Source: Venturia oleaginea | Lineage: Eukaryota > Ascomycota > Dothideomycetes > Venturiales > Venturiaceae | NCBI GenBank assembly: GCA_013176395.1 | Contig: JABMLP010000012.1 | Coordinates: 558,001 to 622,000 of the forward strand | Length of the DNA stretch: 64,000 nt | Direction of reading: 5' to 3' | Part shown: positions 11,102-22,739 of the stretch, in pieces | Layout: each line of letters begins with the position of its first letter | Numbering within the stretch: the first letter of the stretch is position 1 | Position numbers and translations under genes: made by a program | The notes under the pieces: generated by a model | The model's database searches: none | Seen by the model: only the letters and a program-made list of their open reading frames with translations | What the model was told of the DNA's origin: nothing

Positions 11102-11805
11102 TGGTAGCTGCCGTATTGTATGGCGCCGATCGTGCTATAGACCTGCCGTCTTATAGTCGGAGCCTATCTGCTGCTAGTCGCTCTCCCTGCTTGCTATATC
11201 GCGCTCCTACTCTTGCCAATGCCATAACTGGGACGCAACAGTCTGGGGAGAGGCTCAAGGCTACGTCTGCTGGCTTGTAGGGAGGGGATTTGCCGCCAAT
11301 AAGCTCCTTCTATACGTCCTTACTGCTTACTGTGTTGCGCACCTACTCTTGCCAATGCCATAACTGGGACGCAACAGTTTGGGGAGAGGCTCAAGGCTCT
11401 GGACATCAGCTTACAGCAGGACGGTTTGCGGAGACGATAGTAGATGAGGTTCTCTAGCAGCTGCCGTATCGTGTCGCACCGATTGTGTTGTAGACCTGTC
11501 GTCTTATAGTCGGAGCCTATCTGCTGCCAGTCGCTCTCCCTGCTTGCTATATCGCGCACCTACTCTTGCCACTGCCATAACTGGGACGCAACAGTCTGGG
11601 GAGAGGCTCAAGGCTACGTCTGCTAGCTTACAGGGAGGGGATTTGCCGCCAATAGGCTCCTTCTATGCGTCCTTACTACTTACTGTGTCGCGCACCTACT
11701 CTTGCCAATGCCATAACTGGGACGCAACAGTTTGGGGAGAGGCTCAAGGCTCTGGGCAACAGCTTGTAGCAGGACGGTTTGCCAAGACGTTGGGAGAGAT
11801 TGTCT
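11102..11805. repeat. 353-bp tandem duplication with internal sub-repeats
   Basis: Two copies of a unit of about 353 bp lie head to tail (about 11102-11454 and 11455-11805). Landmarks recur at constant offset: GTCTTATAGTCGGAGCCTAT and GCCATAACTGGGACGCAACA are both repeated 353 bp downstream. Each unit also contains two diverged sub-copies of a segment of about 137 bp (GCCATAACTGGGACGCAACA at about 11221 and 11358, then 11574 and 11710). It is non-coding in all frames over any useful length. It was probably a minisatellite-like array before the larger duplication. Confidence 0.85.
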
Positions 11806-12224
11806 AGTCGTTGCAGTGGTGTGTGGTGCCGATTGTTGCACACCGGGCGTCTGGTGTTTGAGTTGTGTTGAAGGTATTGCCGTTCTAGCAGTGACTCGTC
11901 GACTCGGAGCGTTGCAGTGTCATCTGGGGTGATGGACTAGCCGGGAGATAGTGACTAGATGGTTGCTGTTGTCTTTGGTGGACGCATCGTTCGTGTAGCT
12001 TGCTCATGTATTCGTCTGCTTGCTCTGCGGTGGCCGCGACGGCGACTCTAGAGATATCTCATCGACGCTGAGGGACGCGCGATGGCCTCTAGAGGCCGGA
12101 GCGGCCACTGGCAAAGGTGTTTTGATGATCCTTAGATGATACTTCTGTAAATTCCAAAAATTGAGTTCTCGCTGTGTGTGCTGTTTTTTGTGCTTGTAGT
12201 ATTATATGAGATATACTTATCTAG
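11806..12224. other. Repeat-island DNA without a recognised feature
   Basis: The end of the tandem array passes into sequence without open frames or terminal repeats that I can define. The last five bases (TCTAG, 12220-12224) are the left target duplication of the next element. Confidence 0.4.
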
Positions 12225-12616
12225 TGTTACGGATACTGTCACGTGGAACGTTTAGTGACATGTATGGCGCGTTTCCTTTGTGATTAGTAAGTTGTTACAC
12301 GGGATCGGAAGGATCATGTGAACGCTCGAGCCTTGGCAAAGCGAGCGCTCGATTGCGAGCGCCACGAGCGCAGGATTTCTTAGGAGATGGATCTCTATAT
12401 AACGGACGAGACTCTGCTCCCTCAGTGTCTCGTATTTTCACTCTCTAGTTACTTCGCTATTGCTTTTAGTTACTTAGCACAATTCACGACTCTTATATCT
12501 TGCAAGCTTCGCTTCACTTGTTTGATACGATATTGTCGCCCCGGACCACTTGAACTCTACTGTACGGATTAGCCAAATCCAGCTAGATTACTTTGAGTCA
12601 TAGCCTCTGCGTAACA
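12225..12616 (+). mobile_element. Solo LTR, 392 bp, TSD TCTAG
   Basis: The element begins TGTTACGG and ends GCGTAACA, the short inverted TG...CA ends of retrotransposon LTRs. It is flanked by perfect 5-bp direct repeats TCTAG (12220-12224 and 12617-12621). A CTATATAAC TATA box lies near 12394. Nothing retroviral-like lies beside it, so it is a solo LTR left by recombination between the two LTRs of one insertion. Five-bp duplications fit Gypsy or Copia integrases. Confidence 0.9.
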
Positions 12617-12734
12617 TCTAGTCAAAGGATAGGGAAGGTTTATCCTAGAATAAAGGGGTATACCCTATTTGTACCCCCTATTGTAGGCGAATACGTAAAT
12701 TAGAATAATAGGTACGTAATTAATATTCACTTTA

Positions 12735-12910
12735 TGTTACGGATACTGTCACGTGGATAGGTATCCAGTTGTATTCGGTCGTATTTGATTGCATTCATGT
12801 GCATTCAGATCCGTACTATCCTGTTTCTTTGTGATTGGATCAGAGTTATACGAAGATCCTAGTTACACGAAGATCCTAGGGATGACCTGATTGCTCACCT
12901 CGAGGTCGGG
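12735..12910 (+). mobile_element. Diverged, truncated relative of the solo LTR
   Basis: It starts with the same TGTTACGGATACTGTCACGT as the LTR at 12225. It keeps scattered similarity (TTTGTGATTGG near 12830, GTTATACGAAGATC near 12846) but has no matching 3' end. The next LTR (12911) is inserted after it, so its distal part may have been lost or displaced. Confidence 0.6.
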
Positions 12911-13090
12911 TGTCACGGCGAGCATTGAACCAGACAGAATGAACTAAGATTCCATTTACTCAGTGTGATGAGAGAATATCAGATAGAGAGTAAGTAACTA
13001 CGGGGCGCGCGAGTTGATGTTCCTCTCGCCACAGTGTGGCTGCGAAACGTTGTCATGTGACAAAGATGGCCACCATGCCATGCCGTCACA
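12911..13090 (-). mobile_element. Small solo LTR, 180 bp, TSD TCGGG
   Basis: The ends are TGTCACGGC...GCCGTCACA, and perfect TCGGG repeats flank it (12906-12910 and 13091-13095). Read on the minus strand it starts TGTGACGGCATGGCATGG and shares internal blocks with 39129-39320 (CAGCCAC..TGTGGC, then CTCTAtCTgAtATTCTCTcATCACAC). The two are therefore copies of one short LTR family. Confidence 0.8.
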
Positions 13091-13097
13091 TCGGGTG

Positions 13098-14799
13098 TGT
13101 GACGGCACGACACGTGACCATTAAATCACGTGTCATGGCTCGTGCACTTTCCCTACTTCGTCGGAGTCTCCTTACGAAACTCTTGCCTCACTACCTTAGA
13201 TCCTAAGTGTAATTCGGTGACATGTTTTGAAGTGCCTTGTGCCTTCGTATGGATATGCCGTGCCGTCACATTATCTAAGGTCTATCTTTTGCCTGGGAAG
13301 GCCATTGCACGTACGTATCGTGTATCATCCGCAACTGTTGACGCAGACACCGAAAACTGCGCAGGTCAACACGAACCTTGAGACTCCACGAAAAGTCTCT
13401 GCACCTTAAGGCCCTACGAAAAGCCTTCGAACTAGAGACTCTTGAACAGCCTTTGAAGCCCCGCGAACAGCTTCACGAACAAAGAACATTGACGCTTTCG
13501 ACACGAGAGACTGCGCTCCAAAAAAAAAAAGAACCCAGAACCCGACTGGCTAGCGACAGCCGACCCCCGACCGACGAACCTTACGAACCTCCGACCGACG
13601 AAATCCTCAAACCCTCTTTTGGTCATACGGGACGGCGAATCAATATCCCGAGAGCGAGCTGGTATCTCGCGCTGAAACTACCACCGCAAGCCTCTGACCG
13701 CTTTATTGCGCGTTGACAGAGAGACCGATAGAGCCCCCTGTGAAGCGAGGCACCACCGAAGAACCTCAAGCGACAGATAACGAGACAACCTCAAGCACGA
13801 AGCACCACCCGACGAGACGCACCTTTTGACTTACTGACACACGACGTTGCAACCGAAAGAAAGGTTGTATGGCACTGCAAACGGCTGAGTTTGGTGACAC
13901 AGTATACGCAATCAAGAGACCCTCGAGAAAGAAGAACCGAACCGGAAGAGACCCTCACCGCAAGAGAAGACAAGAACAGCTGGCACCTTCACTGCCACAC
14001 TAACGAGAACGACTTTGCGATACTAGCAGTCACCCGCAGCTGGCACCTCACTGCCGCGTCAAAAACAAAAGCCCTCCATCGAGCGAGGCAACGAGAACGA
14101 CTTCGAGAGAACCATTCAGTCACCGCACAGAGCTGGCACCTTCACTGCCGCAGCAATACCTCACGGAATGAGGTGATAAGAACAAGATTGCATCTCCACA
14201 TTGCCACGTCATCAACACACACCGCACATCACAATAGATTAAAGAGAAGCTCGGATTGAGCAGGAACACAAGCAGAACACGATTAATTGGAACGAAGGCA
14301 TGAAGGACTGACCCTCTTGGCTCTGTGCGGAAGAAGGCACGAAGATAGTGACCCCGGGACATACGACCGTCAAGAAAACCCTGACTCTCTTGGCTCTGTA
14401 CGGACGAAGGCACGAAGATAGTGACCCCGGGATAGACGACCGTCAAGAGAACCCTGAGGCTGGATACGATCAAGAATGGAAAGCAAAGGTTGCTGACGAA
14501 AATGATAAGCATTCACATACAAATGATGGACACGATGGTGGATTGAATTAGCGATGGATTGACGGAATGAACGCTGGATTTGAGCGTTAAAACACGAAGG
14601 AAATACGGCGTCACGGGACAAGGACCATGGCAATGGCGCTAGGTCGCATTGAAGCCATGTACAAAGATGAAAACCACAGCAATCGACTCAGGATGAGTGA
14701 TTGGGCAAGAAGCCATCGAGGGCGATGGCAGTTGGCAAGGAGGGGGGGTAATGTGACGGCACGACACGTGATTTAATGGTCACGTGCCGTGCCGTCGCA
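13098..14799 (+). mobile_element. 1.7-kb non-coding element with TGTGACGGCACG ends
   Basis: The left end (13098) and a second site at 14752 both start TGTGACGGCACGACACGTGA. The right end (to 14799), read on the other strand, starts TGCGACGGCACGGCACGTGA, so the element also has inverted ends of at least 42 bp. A G7 polypurine tract (AAGGAGGGGGGG) sits just before 14752, as before a 3' LTR. The interior has no coding capacity: it holds an A-run near 13520, three copies of AGCTGGCACCTTCACTGCC (one lacking a T) near 13978, 14038 and 14131, and a 73-bp tandem duplication. I infer a non-autonomous LTR element (TRIM/LARD-like) with a damaged 3' LTR; a TIR element is the alternative. No target duplication is visible. 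Confidence 0.55.
14313..14458. repeat. 73-bp tandem duplication
   Basis: Two adjacent 73-bp copies share CTCTTGGCTCTGT, GGCACGAAGATAGTGACCCC and ACGACCGTCAAGA, with a few substitutions. They lie inside the non-coding element 13098-14799. Confidence 0.85.
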
Positions 14800-15646
14800 C
14801 CAACTGTAATACTAATATCCCAGCTATCAGCAACTCGCGGATTGCTATAAAAGAATACGTATACTTTTAGTTGAAAGCTGGGAAAGCTGGTCCCTGGAAG
14901 TAGTGCCATATGCGAAGATTGACGGCTGGGGTAATAAAGTATAAAGAGATAGATGGGGCTGGAATGAGTGGAGATAGCGGTGATTCCTTGTTAAGGGATG
15001 GAATCCTTCTCCCTAGCTTATCCGTGACTGGATTCTCAATTGTTCTCTTGTTATTTTGCAAGCTGTCATGTTCTATTTAAAGATACATTCTAGAAGGATC
15101 TATTTGCAAGAGGAGGATTATATATACAAGCTATCCTTCCTGTACTTACACTTTCTTCCTTGTACTTAGATAACTTGAAATACAAGCTGTCTTCCCTCAC
15201 TTGCGAAACACCTTTGAGGGTTGAACTCTTACATTCCTTGATTAAAGAGATAATTACTCGTGGTAGAGACTGATATTACTCTCAGTCGAAGATATGAGGA
15301 AGAGATAGAATATAATTATAGTATCTAAAATTTACTAGTCTCATGTGGAGATACTAATTTGCCTAGGATCTAACGCAACCCCGGATTCCTCATCCATTGG
15401 ATTCTGATATTGATCGTACCTTCTTTATCTAAGCATATTGTGCAAGATCGTAAGCACCACTCAACATGGCTTCGCGCCAGATCTAGATTTCGAATTATGT
15501 TAGGTTTCTGACGGCATAACAAAAAAGATCTGGATGAGTACGGAAAGTGACAAAGAAAAAGAAGATAATAACATCCTGAATGATGAAAGAAAGATATGGT
15601 GGTGTCTGAAGGTTGATGAAGGTTATTATACAGTTGTACTGAAACG
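14800..15646. other. AT-rich repeat-derived stretch, no gene
   Basis: AT-rich DNA with short CTTGTACTTA-type repetitions and no convincing reading frame. The segment around 15360-15600 resembles the leader and gag start of a retroelement in base composition only. I cannot show a protein match or ends. Confidence 0.3.
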
Positions 15647-16791
15647 TCAATGCTCCTCCGCGGTTGATACACTAATGATATTGAGAATCTCTCTGTTCTC
15701 TCCCTTCAATGCAGAAACGATCTCTTGCCAAACGTTCAGAACCATCTCGTCGCCTCTCTCCGAACACACATTTTCAGCGAGTCTAAGAGATTGTTAGTTA
15801 TCTATATCTCCGAAAAAGAGCGTTTCAACATGGCTAGGAGGAAAGTGTGTACTTACTCTACCCACTCATCATTCCTCCAATAACCTTCTTGTTTTCCTTT
15901 GGTCGTTATCTCATCCAGCGTAGTTAAAGCACCAGAAACCAAACTCCTCGCACCTTGTTCGCTCGTCCTGAACAACAAAGCTTTCACCAACGAGAACAGA
16001 ATCGCTTTGATTCCACCTGCAGGCGCGTACGCTCTGCCCAGATCGCTCGAACATACTCCTGGACTGACGCTTATGACTATCACCTTAACCGCACCTGGCG
16101 ATCCAGAGATCCTAGCGATTTGTCTGGTTGCGCATTGTAGGAAGAATTTCGAGCGAGCATATTGTGCTCTTCCATTGAAATTGATGTCCGAGTTGTATGA
16201 TTGTATTGGTGTCGTGGAGGAATAGTGGTCCATACCAATTGGTTTTGGATCGTTTTCACCGGGCATGATGACGTTGCGGTAGAGGTCTGAGGTGACGAAT
16301 TCGAGGACAGGATTGATATCGTATATCACTCTCGTTTCTTTGAGTTTTGGTAGGAGTAGTAGGGTGAGAAGGGTTGTTGAAAGGGTATTGACTTGGAGCG
16401 TAGTCTCCCATCCATGTTCTGATTGTTCGAAATCTTTCATCATGACTGCGGCGTTAAGAATGACATTGTCGATTGTTGTGAGTCTGTTACATTTGTCGGC
16501 GAAGGCGCGAATGCTTGCGTAGGAGGACATGTCGAGGAGCCAGACCTTAATATCACCTTTGAACTCTGGAAAACGGTTTTGCAGAGAGGTCTTTGCCACA
16601 TCTCCTTTATATTCGTTACGGACGCCGAGGACTAGCTGTGAGACATCGAGCCGGACGAATTTGACGGCAGCTTCATAGCCTAGACCTGTGTTTGCGCCGG
16701 TGATTATGACGGTTTTGCCGGCGAAGGAGGTCGTTGGATCAGCGGGAGGATTGATCCATTTTGCGGATATCAGCTTGCGTAAGGCTTCCAT
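15647..16791 (-). CDS. Short-chain dehydrogenase/reductase
   Basis: Two exons (16791-15857 and 15782-15647) give 356 residues. The first exon reaches a stop just past a perfect GTAAGT donor. Using that donor with a CTTAG acceptor (74-nt intron) adds a C-terminus containing ERGDEMVLNVWQEIVSAL, the usual end of this SDR group. Visible motifs: TGANTGLG (TGxxxGxG cofactor loop) near residue 31, VILNAAV (equivalent of NNAG), and catalytic YARSK (YxxxK). NADP(H)- or NAD(H)-dependent oxidoreduction of a small carbonyl or alcohol in the cytosol is expected; the substrate is unknown. It stands alone, without neighbouring biosynthetic genes. Confidence 0.88.
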
Positions 16792-17834
16792 TTTTTAGAT
16801 GAGTTGCTTGGATGGTGAGGGTTTGAGGATAGGAGCCGAAACAATTTTGGAGAAAGGGAAGGTTGATCTGCGTGGTGGTCAGGTGATAAATTCATGATCA
16901 TGAGGGTACAACAATAGATGGAAGAACTCACAATAAGGAAAGCCTTCGAGGTAGCTGTTGCTTCTGGGGTAGGAGCAGACGCAATTTCGCGCTTCGGGTT
17001 GTTGCTTTAGGAGGTTTAAAAGTCGTAATCATCCAGAGAAGAAAATATTCTTTATATGGTGCACTTTTGATCAGGCTTTTCCCAGGAATGTTCGGCTATC
17101 AGCAGTGCTTGTTGGTTTCTCGGTCTTGCGGCTGTCAGCGTGCTTATACAGCTTGGTCGTCTGGCAGGTGGCTCGTTTGACCTTGGCCCCGGATACAAGC
17201 CTGTTCTCACGCCGCTACTTTAACAGGAATGTATTGTTACGGCGAGACAACAGCTACAAGTTCAACGCTTCGTGGGCTCGTGTCCATCTCGCCATGGTAG
17301 TTCTTCGGGTTGTCGGAACTGGGCTCCAGGGTGAAAGCGGGATTCTCGATTTACAGAAGTACTCGAAGTAACGAGATGTTATCTAGGATTATATGGACCG
17401 TTTTATACGTTATTGTCAAAAGCTCCACGCTATACTCGAACCAGATATATCAGCGGTCAATTAGTAAACTCAGTGGCTCCAAGTCTCTCCTTGGATTGAT
17501 ATCAGAAATCGAGGTTCGGGGGCAAGTATGGATTCAGCGGTACTCACGATAAACAAAACACGTAGAGAACATTCAGAGCATGGAATAAAGAAGGGAAACG
17601 ATGGCTATGCTGAATATTTGGTGATGTTTAGCATTCAGACAATCAGACGTCGTGAAGGACAGAAGGGCCGAGCATGATTCTGCCAAGATTTCGACCAGCT
17701 TCACTTCTCAACAACGCCTGCGGATTCACGTCACCCCAAATAAATATATCGACACGCGTTTCCGGCCATGATCCTTCTACACCCTACATGATACAACCTT
17801 CGCCTCTCAACCCACACCCTCACTACCACGAGGG
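16792..17834. other. Divergent intergenic region between SDR and LSM1
   Basis: Promoters of the divergently oriented SDR and LSM1 genes lie here. An 88-codon open frame at 17105-17371 has no recognisable motif and is not called. Confidence 0.4.
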
Positions 17835-18520
17835 ATGCAGAATCTATCGCTCCAAGACATGCCCGAAGGCCAGCAAGCGGGAATGCAACAGCCAATGCAT
17901 ATGGGCCCTCCACCAGTCGCCAAGCTCCCACCGCAGATGTTCACAACCGCTGCGCAATTGCTTGACCTTACCGACAGTGAGATGTCACTTCGGGATTAGA
18001 CTGAAGAACAAAGACTGACCGTAGGACCCCACCTTCACAGAGAAGCTCATGGTAGCACTGCGAGATGGCAAGACACTCTTTGGCATCCTTCGTGCCTGGG
18101 ACCAATTCGGTACGTCTTCAAACAGTTGAAAACGAGGAGAGCCAATTCGTCAGCCTGTTCGTCTACTGACCGCGCCAGGCAATCTCATGACGCAGGACAC
18201 AATCGAGCGAATCTACTGTAAGAACGTCTTCTGCGATATCCCACGCGGCATCTTCGTTATTCGAGGCGAGAACGTCGAGATGATCGGTGAGATCGTAAAT
18301 CACCACCTCCCCTCTTCTACCAGCACCCATCTAATCACTCCTTTCCCAGGACCTCGACAAAGAAGATGACATCCCCGCCGGATACACCCAAGAGGACGCC
18401 GAGAAAGTCCACACGATGTTCATGGAGGAAGAAAAGAAGAAGAAGAAGCGGGAGAAGGAGAAGAAGATGAAGCTGTCCAAGTTCGGCTTCGAGGGTGAAC
18501 TTGATCTAGCGGCGCAATAA
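17835..18520 (+). CDS. LSM1: LSM1, Sm-like subunit of the Lsm1-7 mRNA decay complex
   Basis: Four exons (17835-17976, 18041-18109, 18179-18294, 18350-18520) give 165 residues. Splice sites were fixed by conserved text: LLDLTD|KKLMVALRDGK, WDQF-GNLMTQDTIERI and VEMIGEI|DLDKEDDIP. The Sm1 motif (LMVALRDGKTLFGILRAWDQ) and Sm2 motif (DIPRGIFVIRGENVEMIGEI) are both present, and the DLDKEDD end distinguishes LSM1 from LSM8 and Sm proteins. The N-terminal 35 residues are Gln/Met/Pro-rich, common in fungal LSM1. The C-terminus is a Lys/Glu-rich helix. Lsm1-7 with Pat1 binds oligoadenylated mRNAs and promotes decapping in cytoplasmic P-bodies. No single exon is long enough to reveal the gene by itself. 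Confidence 0.93.
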
Positions 18521-20064
18521 GGATATAGAGTTCTGGGTCATACATATTACACACATTGGACGTTTGGAAATCGGCATATATCATGACATGATTTACCATG
18601 TCTACATACACATCTGAACTGGGTCGGCTGAACTTTTTTGAAAGGCCACTCATGATCAAGATGCAGCGAGGGATGGGATTCCTCCATGGCTAAGATAGCT
18701 AAAGGCATCAAGATGTGATGAAGAGTGGATAGCAGAAGAGACTATACTACCTGTATATTCCCTTGGGCTCTTTGACTGATGCTGTCTAAGCGCTTTCTAG
18801 ATATTGCCGATGAACCATTGAAATTACTCACATTGTGAGAATGGATATTTTATCTCCAGTTATAGTTCTTCCGCCTCGGACTACCAGCGGGCACTTGTCT
18901 GATTCCCAAACTTTCTACTCCTTTGGTCATGACTGGTCAGTTCACAACATGTGATATGACACGTTAAACATGGACTGAAAATGATGGAAGCAGCGGAGAC
19001 AAAGTATGAGATATAGATCAGATATATAGGTAGAGAGTAGGTATACGGTACATAGCTATTACGTACCACGTTAGATGATATTATTATTAGATATAAATAG
19101 TTTGACCGCTTTCTCCCGCCCCCTACTATATGAATACCCCACCACCCCACACCCACCCATATCATCTCATCTCATTTCATTCTATCCTTCCATCTAAACC
19201 TACATGTTCCAAATCGGTCGCCGTTCCGGCCCCCTCCGTGTCTTCACCACAGACGAAGGCAGCAAACTCAAAGCTAGAGATCGTTCGACGGGTGAGATGA
19301 CTTTCCTTCTCCATCCCTCCCCTCTCACCCGTCTCTTCCCTTCCATTTTCAACGTCTTTGAAAAATCCAAGGATTTCCCCGTCTGCTAGAGTTTGGGTTT
19401 GTTTTCGGCCTGTACCGATAGAAGATGGGGATGTAGTAGGGTTTGAGGATGGGGTTGAGGTTGAATAGTCAATTCGTGGGCACCTGGCATATCATGGCGC
19501 ATAGTAACCTGTAACAACAACGGCATCCCGGAATTATTCCAAGCAGACAAGGAGCATAGAACTACATGACAACTCTAACAGCGGCCTCCAGCTAGCCACC
19601 ATGACTCTATCTACGCACGAGACAGTACCACCGACGAGCTACCGTCGTTAGTGGCTCTCAACCCCGGCGAACTACTGGCCACCATTACTGACGTCCGAAA
19701 TATGGCTTCCTGACAGCTAGCCTACCCATCCCATTACTCCCCAAGCCACGGAATATTGCGACGAGGTATGAGTCGCGCAAGCCCGACAAACTGAAAGCCT
19801 ATTCTAAAACCGTCGGTTCAGCGCCTCTTCTCTGACAGGTACACCCGCCCGTCTCAGGGGGTATGGCTTGCAGAACATGTTTCGAAAACATGCACCACTC
19901 GCGATGTCCTGCTGTCAAGACACCTGTCAACTCTTTTCCACTCCTAAACATCACACCAGGTTTAGGTGACGGGCAAAGTCATCTGCTTGGCTGATTTCTT
20001 CCATTCAGCCCGGTGTTCCTTGTCAACGTTCCCATGTGAGACCTTTCACACAATTCCCGCCAAC
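18521..20064. other. Long intergenic stretch
   Basis: No supported gene. A 61-codon frame at 19204-19389 starts with an ATG after a CT-rich leader (MFQIGRRSGPLRVFTTDEGS...). It could be a first exon or a very small protein, but it has no recognisable domain. Simple TC runs occur around 19140-19200. Confidence 0.35.
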
Positions 20065-22739
20065 ATGATTCTCCCTCGCCAGATTCCGCAGGTAGCGTCA
20101 GCAGTGAATTGTATCCCGACCATTGTGGTATGCGCGGTAATGGTAAGCCTTGCTTGGATCGCTACTTTACTTCGAATATGGACCAGAGCACGAATTGTCA
20201 AGATGGTCGGGTGGGATGACTGGATAATGCTCGTTGCAACTGCAAGTCTGGCTGCCCGTGAGAGACATGAAGCAGTGCTAATAATGGTAATAGGTATTCT
20301 TCACTGTCTATTGTGCTTCAGTCATAGACATTTCGACGCGCGTTACCTCCACGCACGAGATCGTCTCCTTCAAAGATCTTCTCATATCTGTCAACGTGAG
20401 TACAGTTGTGTTACTCTGAACCCAACCTCCTCTCTAATACACTCCAGCTCCTCAACGTCGCTGAAGTCTTCTATGTCCTCAGCATCATGGCCCTCAAAAT
20501 TTCACTTTCCATTTTCTTCCTGCGTCTCACGGTACAATCATGGCAAAAACGAGTTGTGCTTGTCGCACTGGTTGCATCTTCCATCTTCAGCGTTTTGATG
20601 TTCTTTTTCGTGGTATTCCAGTGTGGAGTCTACGACGATGCAATCGTCTTTCTGCTTAGACGGTTTGCGAATCGGTGCGCTTCGAATAATTTCAACCTTG
20701 GAATGACTTTCACTCACGCAATCATAACCACGTTAATAGTGAGTTGTGGCCTTCTTCGTGTCCTTGCTGGTCACTTCTAACATTCTGCAGGACTGGACCT
20801 TCCTCGTTCTCCCATTGTTTATTTTGCAGACTTCCCTAATGAACAAGAACGAAAAAAGGACTGTTGTTTTGATTCTGATGTTCGCTTCTGTGTAAGTGTC
20901 ATCATTATTACTGGAGAGAGCTGTTCTAATCAAATCCAGCGGTGGTATCGCTTCCATCATTCGATTCAAATTCATCCATGGTCTTGCCATTCCCCGTGCC
21001 GAATTCTTTGGTAAGCAACAACTTTTGTTGACCGCCGCATTTCTCTGGCTTGTGTTGAAGCATACAGATTCCGTCTTGTAAATCCGTGCGAGCCTATGCT
21101 AATGATTAATATAGCAAACGCCAGAGATATTGGGATCTGGTCCTGCTTAGAACCGGGCATTGGCATCGTAGCCGGTTCCTTTGTAACATTACGTCCACTG
21201 ATTCAGCGCTTGGTGTCCTTTTTCAATAGCAGTAGCTACGCCAACGGTAGATTTCTTCTCCGGCGCTCCCCACCAATACTATTCAGAACACCGAGCAGTG
21301 TTCACTTACAGCAGCCGCAGCAGCGCGACCGCGATTCGGCCCTCATACAGCATGAGGTGTCAGTACAGGAATTGGTCATAGTGAAGGTGAAAGATATCTC
21401 CGCAAAAGAGATATGGGTCCGTCCACCGATTGCGAAAAAGAGGCCATTGAGCGGGTTACCCTTGCATTTATTTGGATCCATAAAGTCAGGATCGAGCTCC
21501 AGCCAAACCAAGTCGATAAAGTCCAACACATCTAGGTTTTCGCAAATCTCCATCGCCCCTAGGATACCCGATATGCCATTTTTTATCTGGCAAGAGACGA
21601 CAGACGAGACGGGTGATGGTTCGACGGGGAGTTCTGAACGCAATGATGGCAAGCACAACGAAAGGGGCGATCCTGGAATAGGCCCTAGCCCAACGTGGCT
21701 GGAACAAGACAGCGAAAATGATGATGCTGGAGCTGGACCCAGCCCGCAATTCGAAGAAGACGAAGAAGACGAAGATGAAGACAGGTTAGAGGAACAATTG
21801 ACCCTGGATCAGTTCAGGCCCACCGACAACGAACACGAACGGAGATTTCCAAAAGGAACCGGATTGTACTCAAGGGTCAGCAGCATTCCCAGCCCTCGCT
21901 TCGCACCCAGCTCGACTCGAGCTCAAAACCTCCGATGGTATCAACGTTACGAATCAGCATCACCAGTATTCACCGGTGTTCCCCAAATTCCTGCCACACC
22001 ACTGAGTCCGTTATTTCCGAAGGGGCATGAGTGGCACCAGACTCTTGACCTCGGTGAATCGAGACCTAGCAGCTATGATCCGGAGCCTGAGAGTGCGCGG
22101 ATTCTAATCGGGCTGGAGATACCGTCCCCCCTCCATCCACCAGTGACACTACACAGGATATCACATGATACACCTCGTCTTACACCACGGGGCACACCAC
22201 GGCAATCACAATCACATGTATGGAAGCAAAGACGAGGGTCTGAAAACATTATTATGCAAGCGAGAATCAGGAGCATTCCTCAGAATCCGGCATCACATTA
22301 CCATGGTCGAACATCGGAAGACAGCATTTCTTGGCCATCCACTCCACAGTCTGCGCTACAGGAAGAGGCATTGCAGGTCAACCAGGAACAGTTTCCGCCG
22401 AGGAAGAGCTCTCGAACCATTCCCCCACGCGGCAGCTCACGCGTATCATCTCCACGGGACAACGGAGTAACATTTCAAACCGACTTTACCGCGCCAGAAA
22501 TCGCACTATCGATATCCCCACGCCGTTTCTGGCAACAACAAAAACCTCTCCCACCTCCACCGCCAGTAGAACTGCCAAAGGGAATTCTTGAGAAGCCGGA
22601 GCTGCCACCAATGCCTTTTGAGTCCTACAGAATGGGGAAGAAGGAGAAAGAGCAGAAGGATAGGACTAGTGGATTACCGCTGGACATGTTTTTTGGATCA
22701 TCAACACATTCGAGCTCATCGCGTAAGAGCAGTTTATGA
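20065..22739 (+). CDS. Rhodopsin-like (PTH11-related) integral membrane protein with a long cytoplasmic tail
   Basis: Six exons (20065-20257, 20322-20395, 20448-20738, 20791-20891, 20940-21010, 21115-22739) give 784 residues; five introns of 48-104 nt keep one frame throughout. The first 300 or so residues form about seven hydrophobic helices with marks of the fungal rhodopsin/SAT domain: RARIVKMVGWDDWIMLVA after the first helix, VFYVLSIMALKISLSIFFLRL, FQCG, IASIIRFKFI and IGIWSCLEPGIGIVAGS before the last helix. About 480 hydrophilic residues follow, rich in Ser, Pro, Arg and acidic runs (EEDEEDEDEDRLEEQ), ending with a PLPPPPPVELPKG-type proline stretch. The family includes candidate G-protein-coupled receptors at the plasma membrane. 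The ligand is unknown, and the tail looks disordered and phosphorylatable. Confidence 0.85.

Noticed and set aside
13510..13530. A-run that could mark the 3' end of a LINE or processed copy
   Set aside because: There is no coding remnant upstream and no target duplication; it lies inside the non-coding element 13098-14799.
15360..15600. Possible gag start or leader of an LTR retrotransposon
   Set aside because: The resemblance is only compositional; no protein motif, primer-binding site or LTR pair could be shown.
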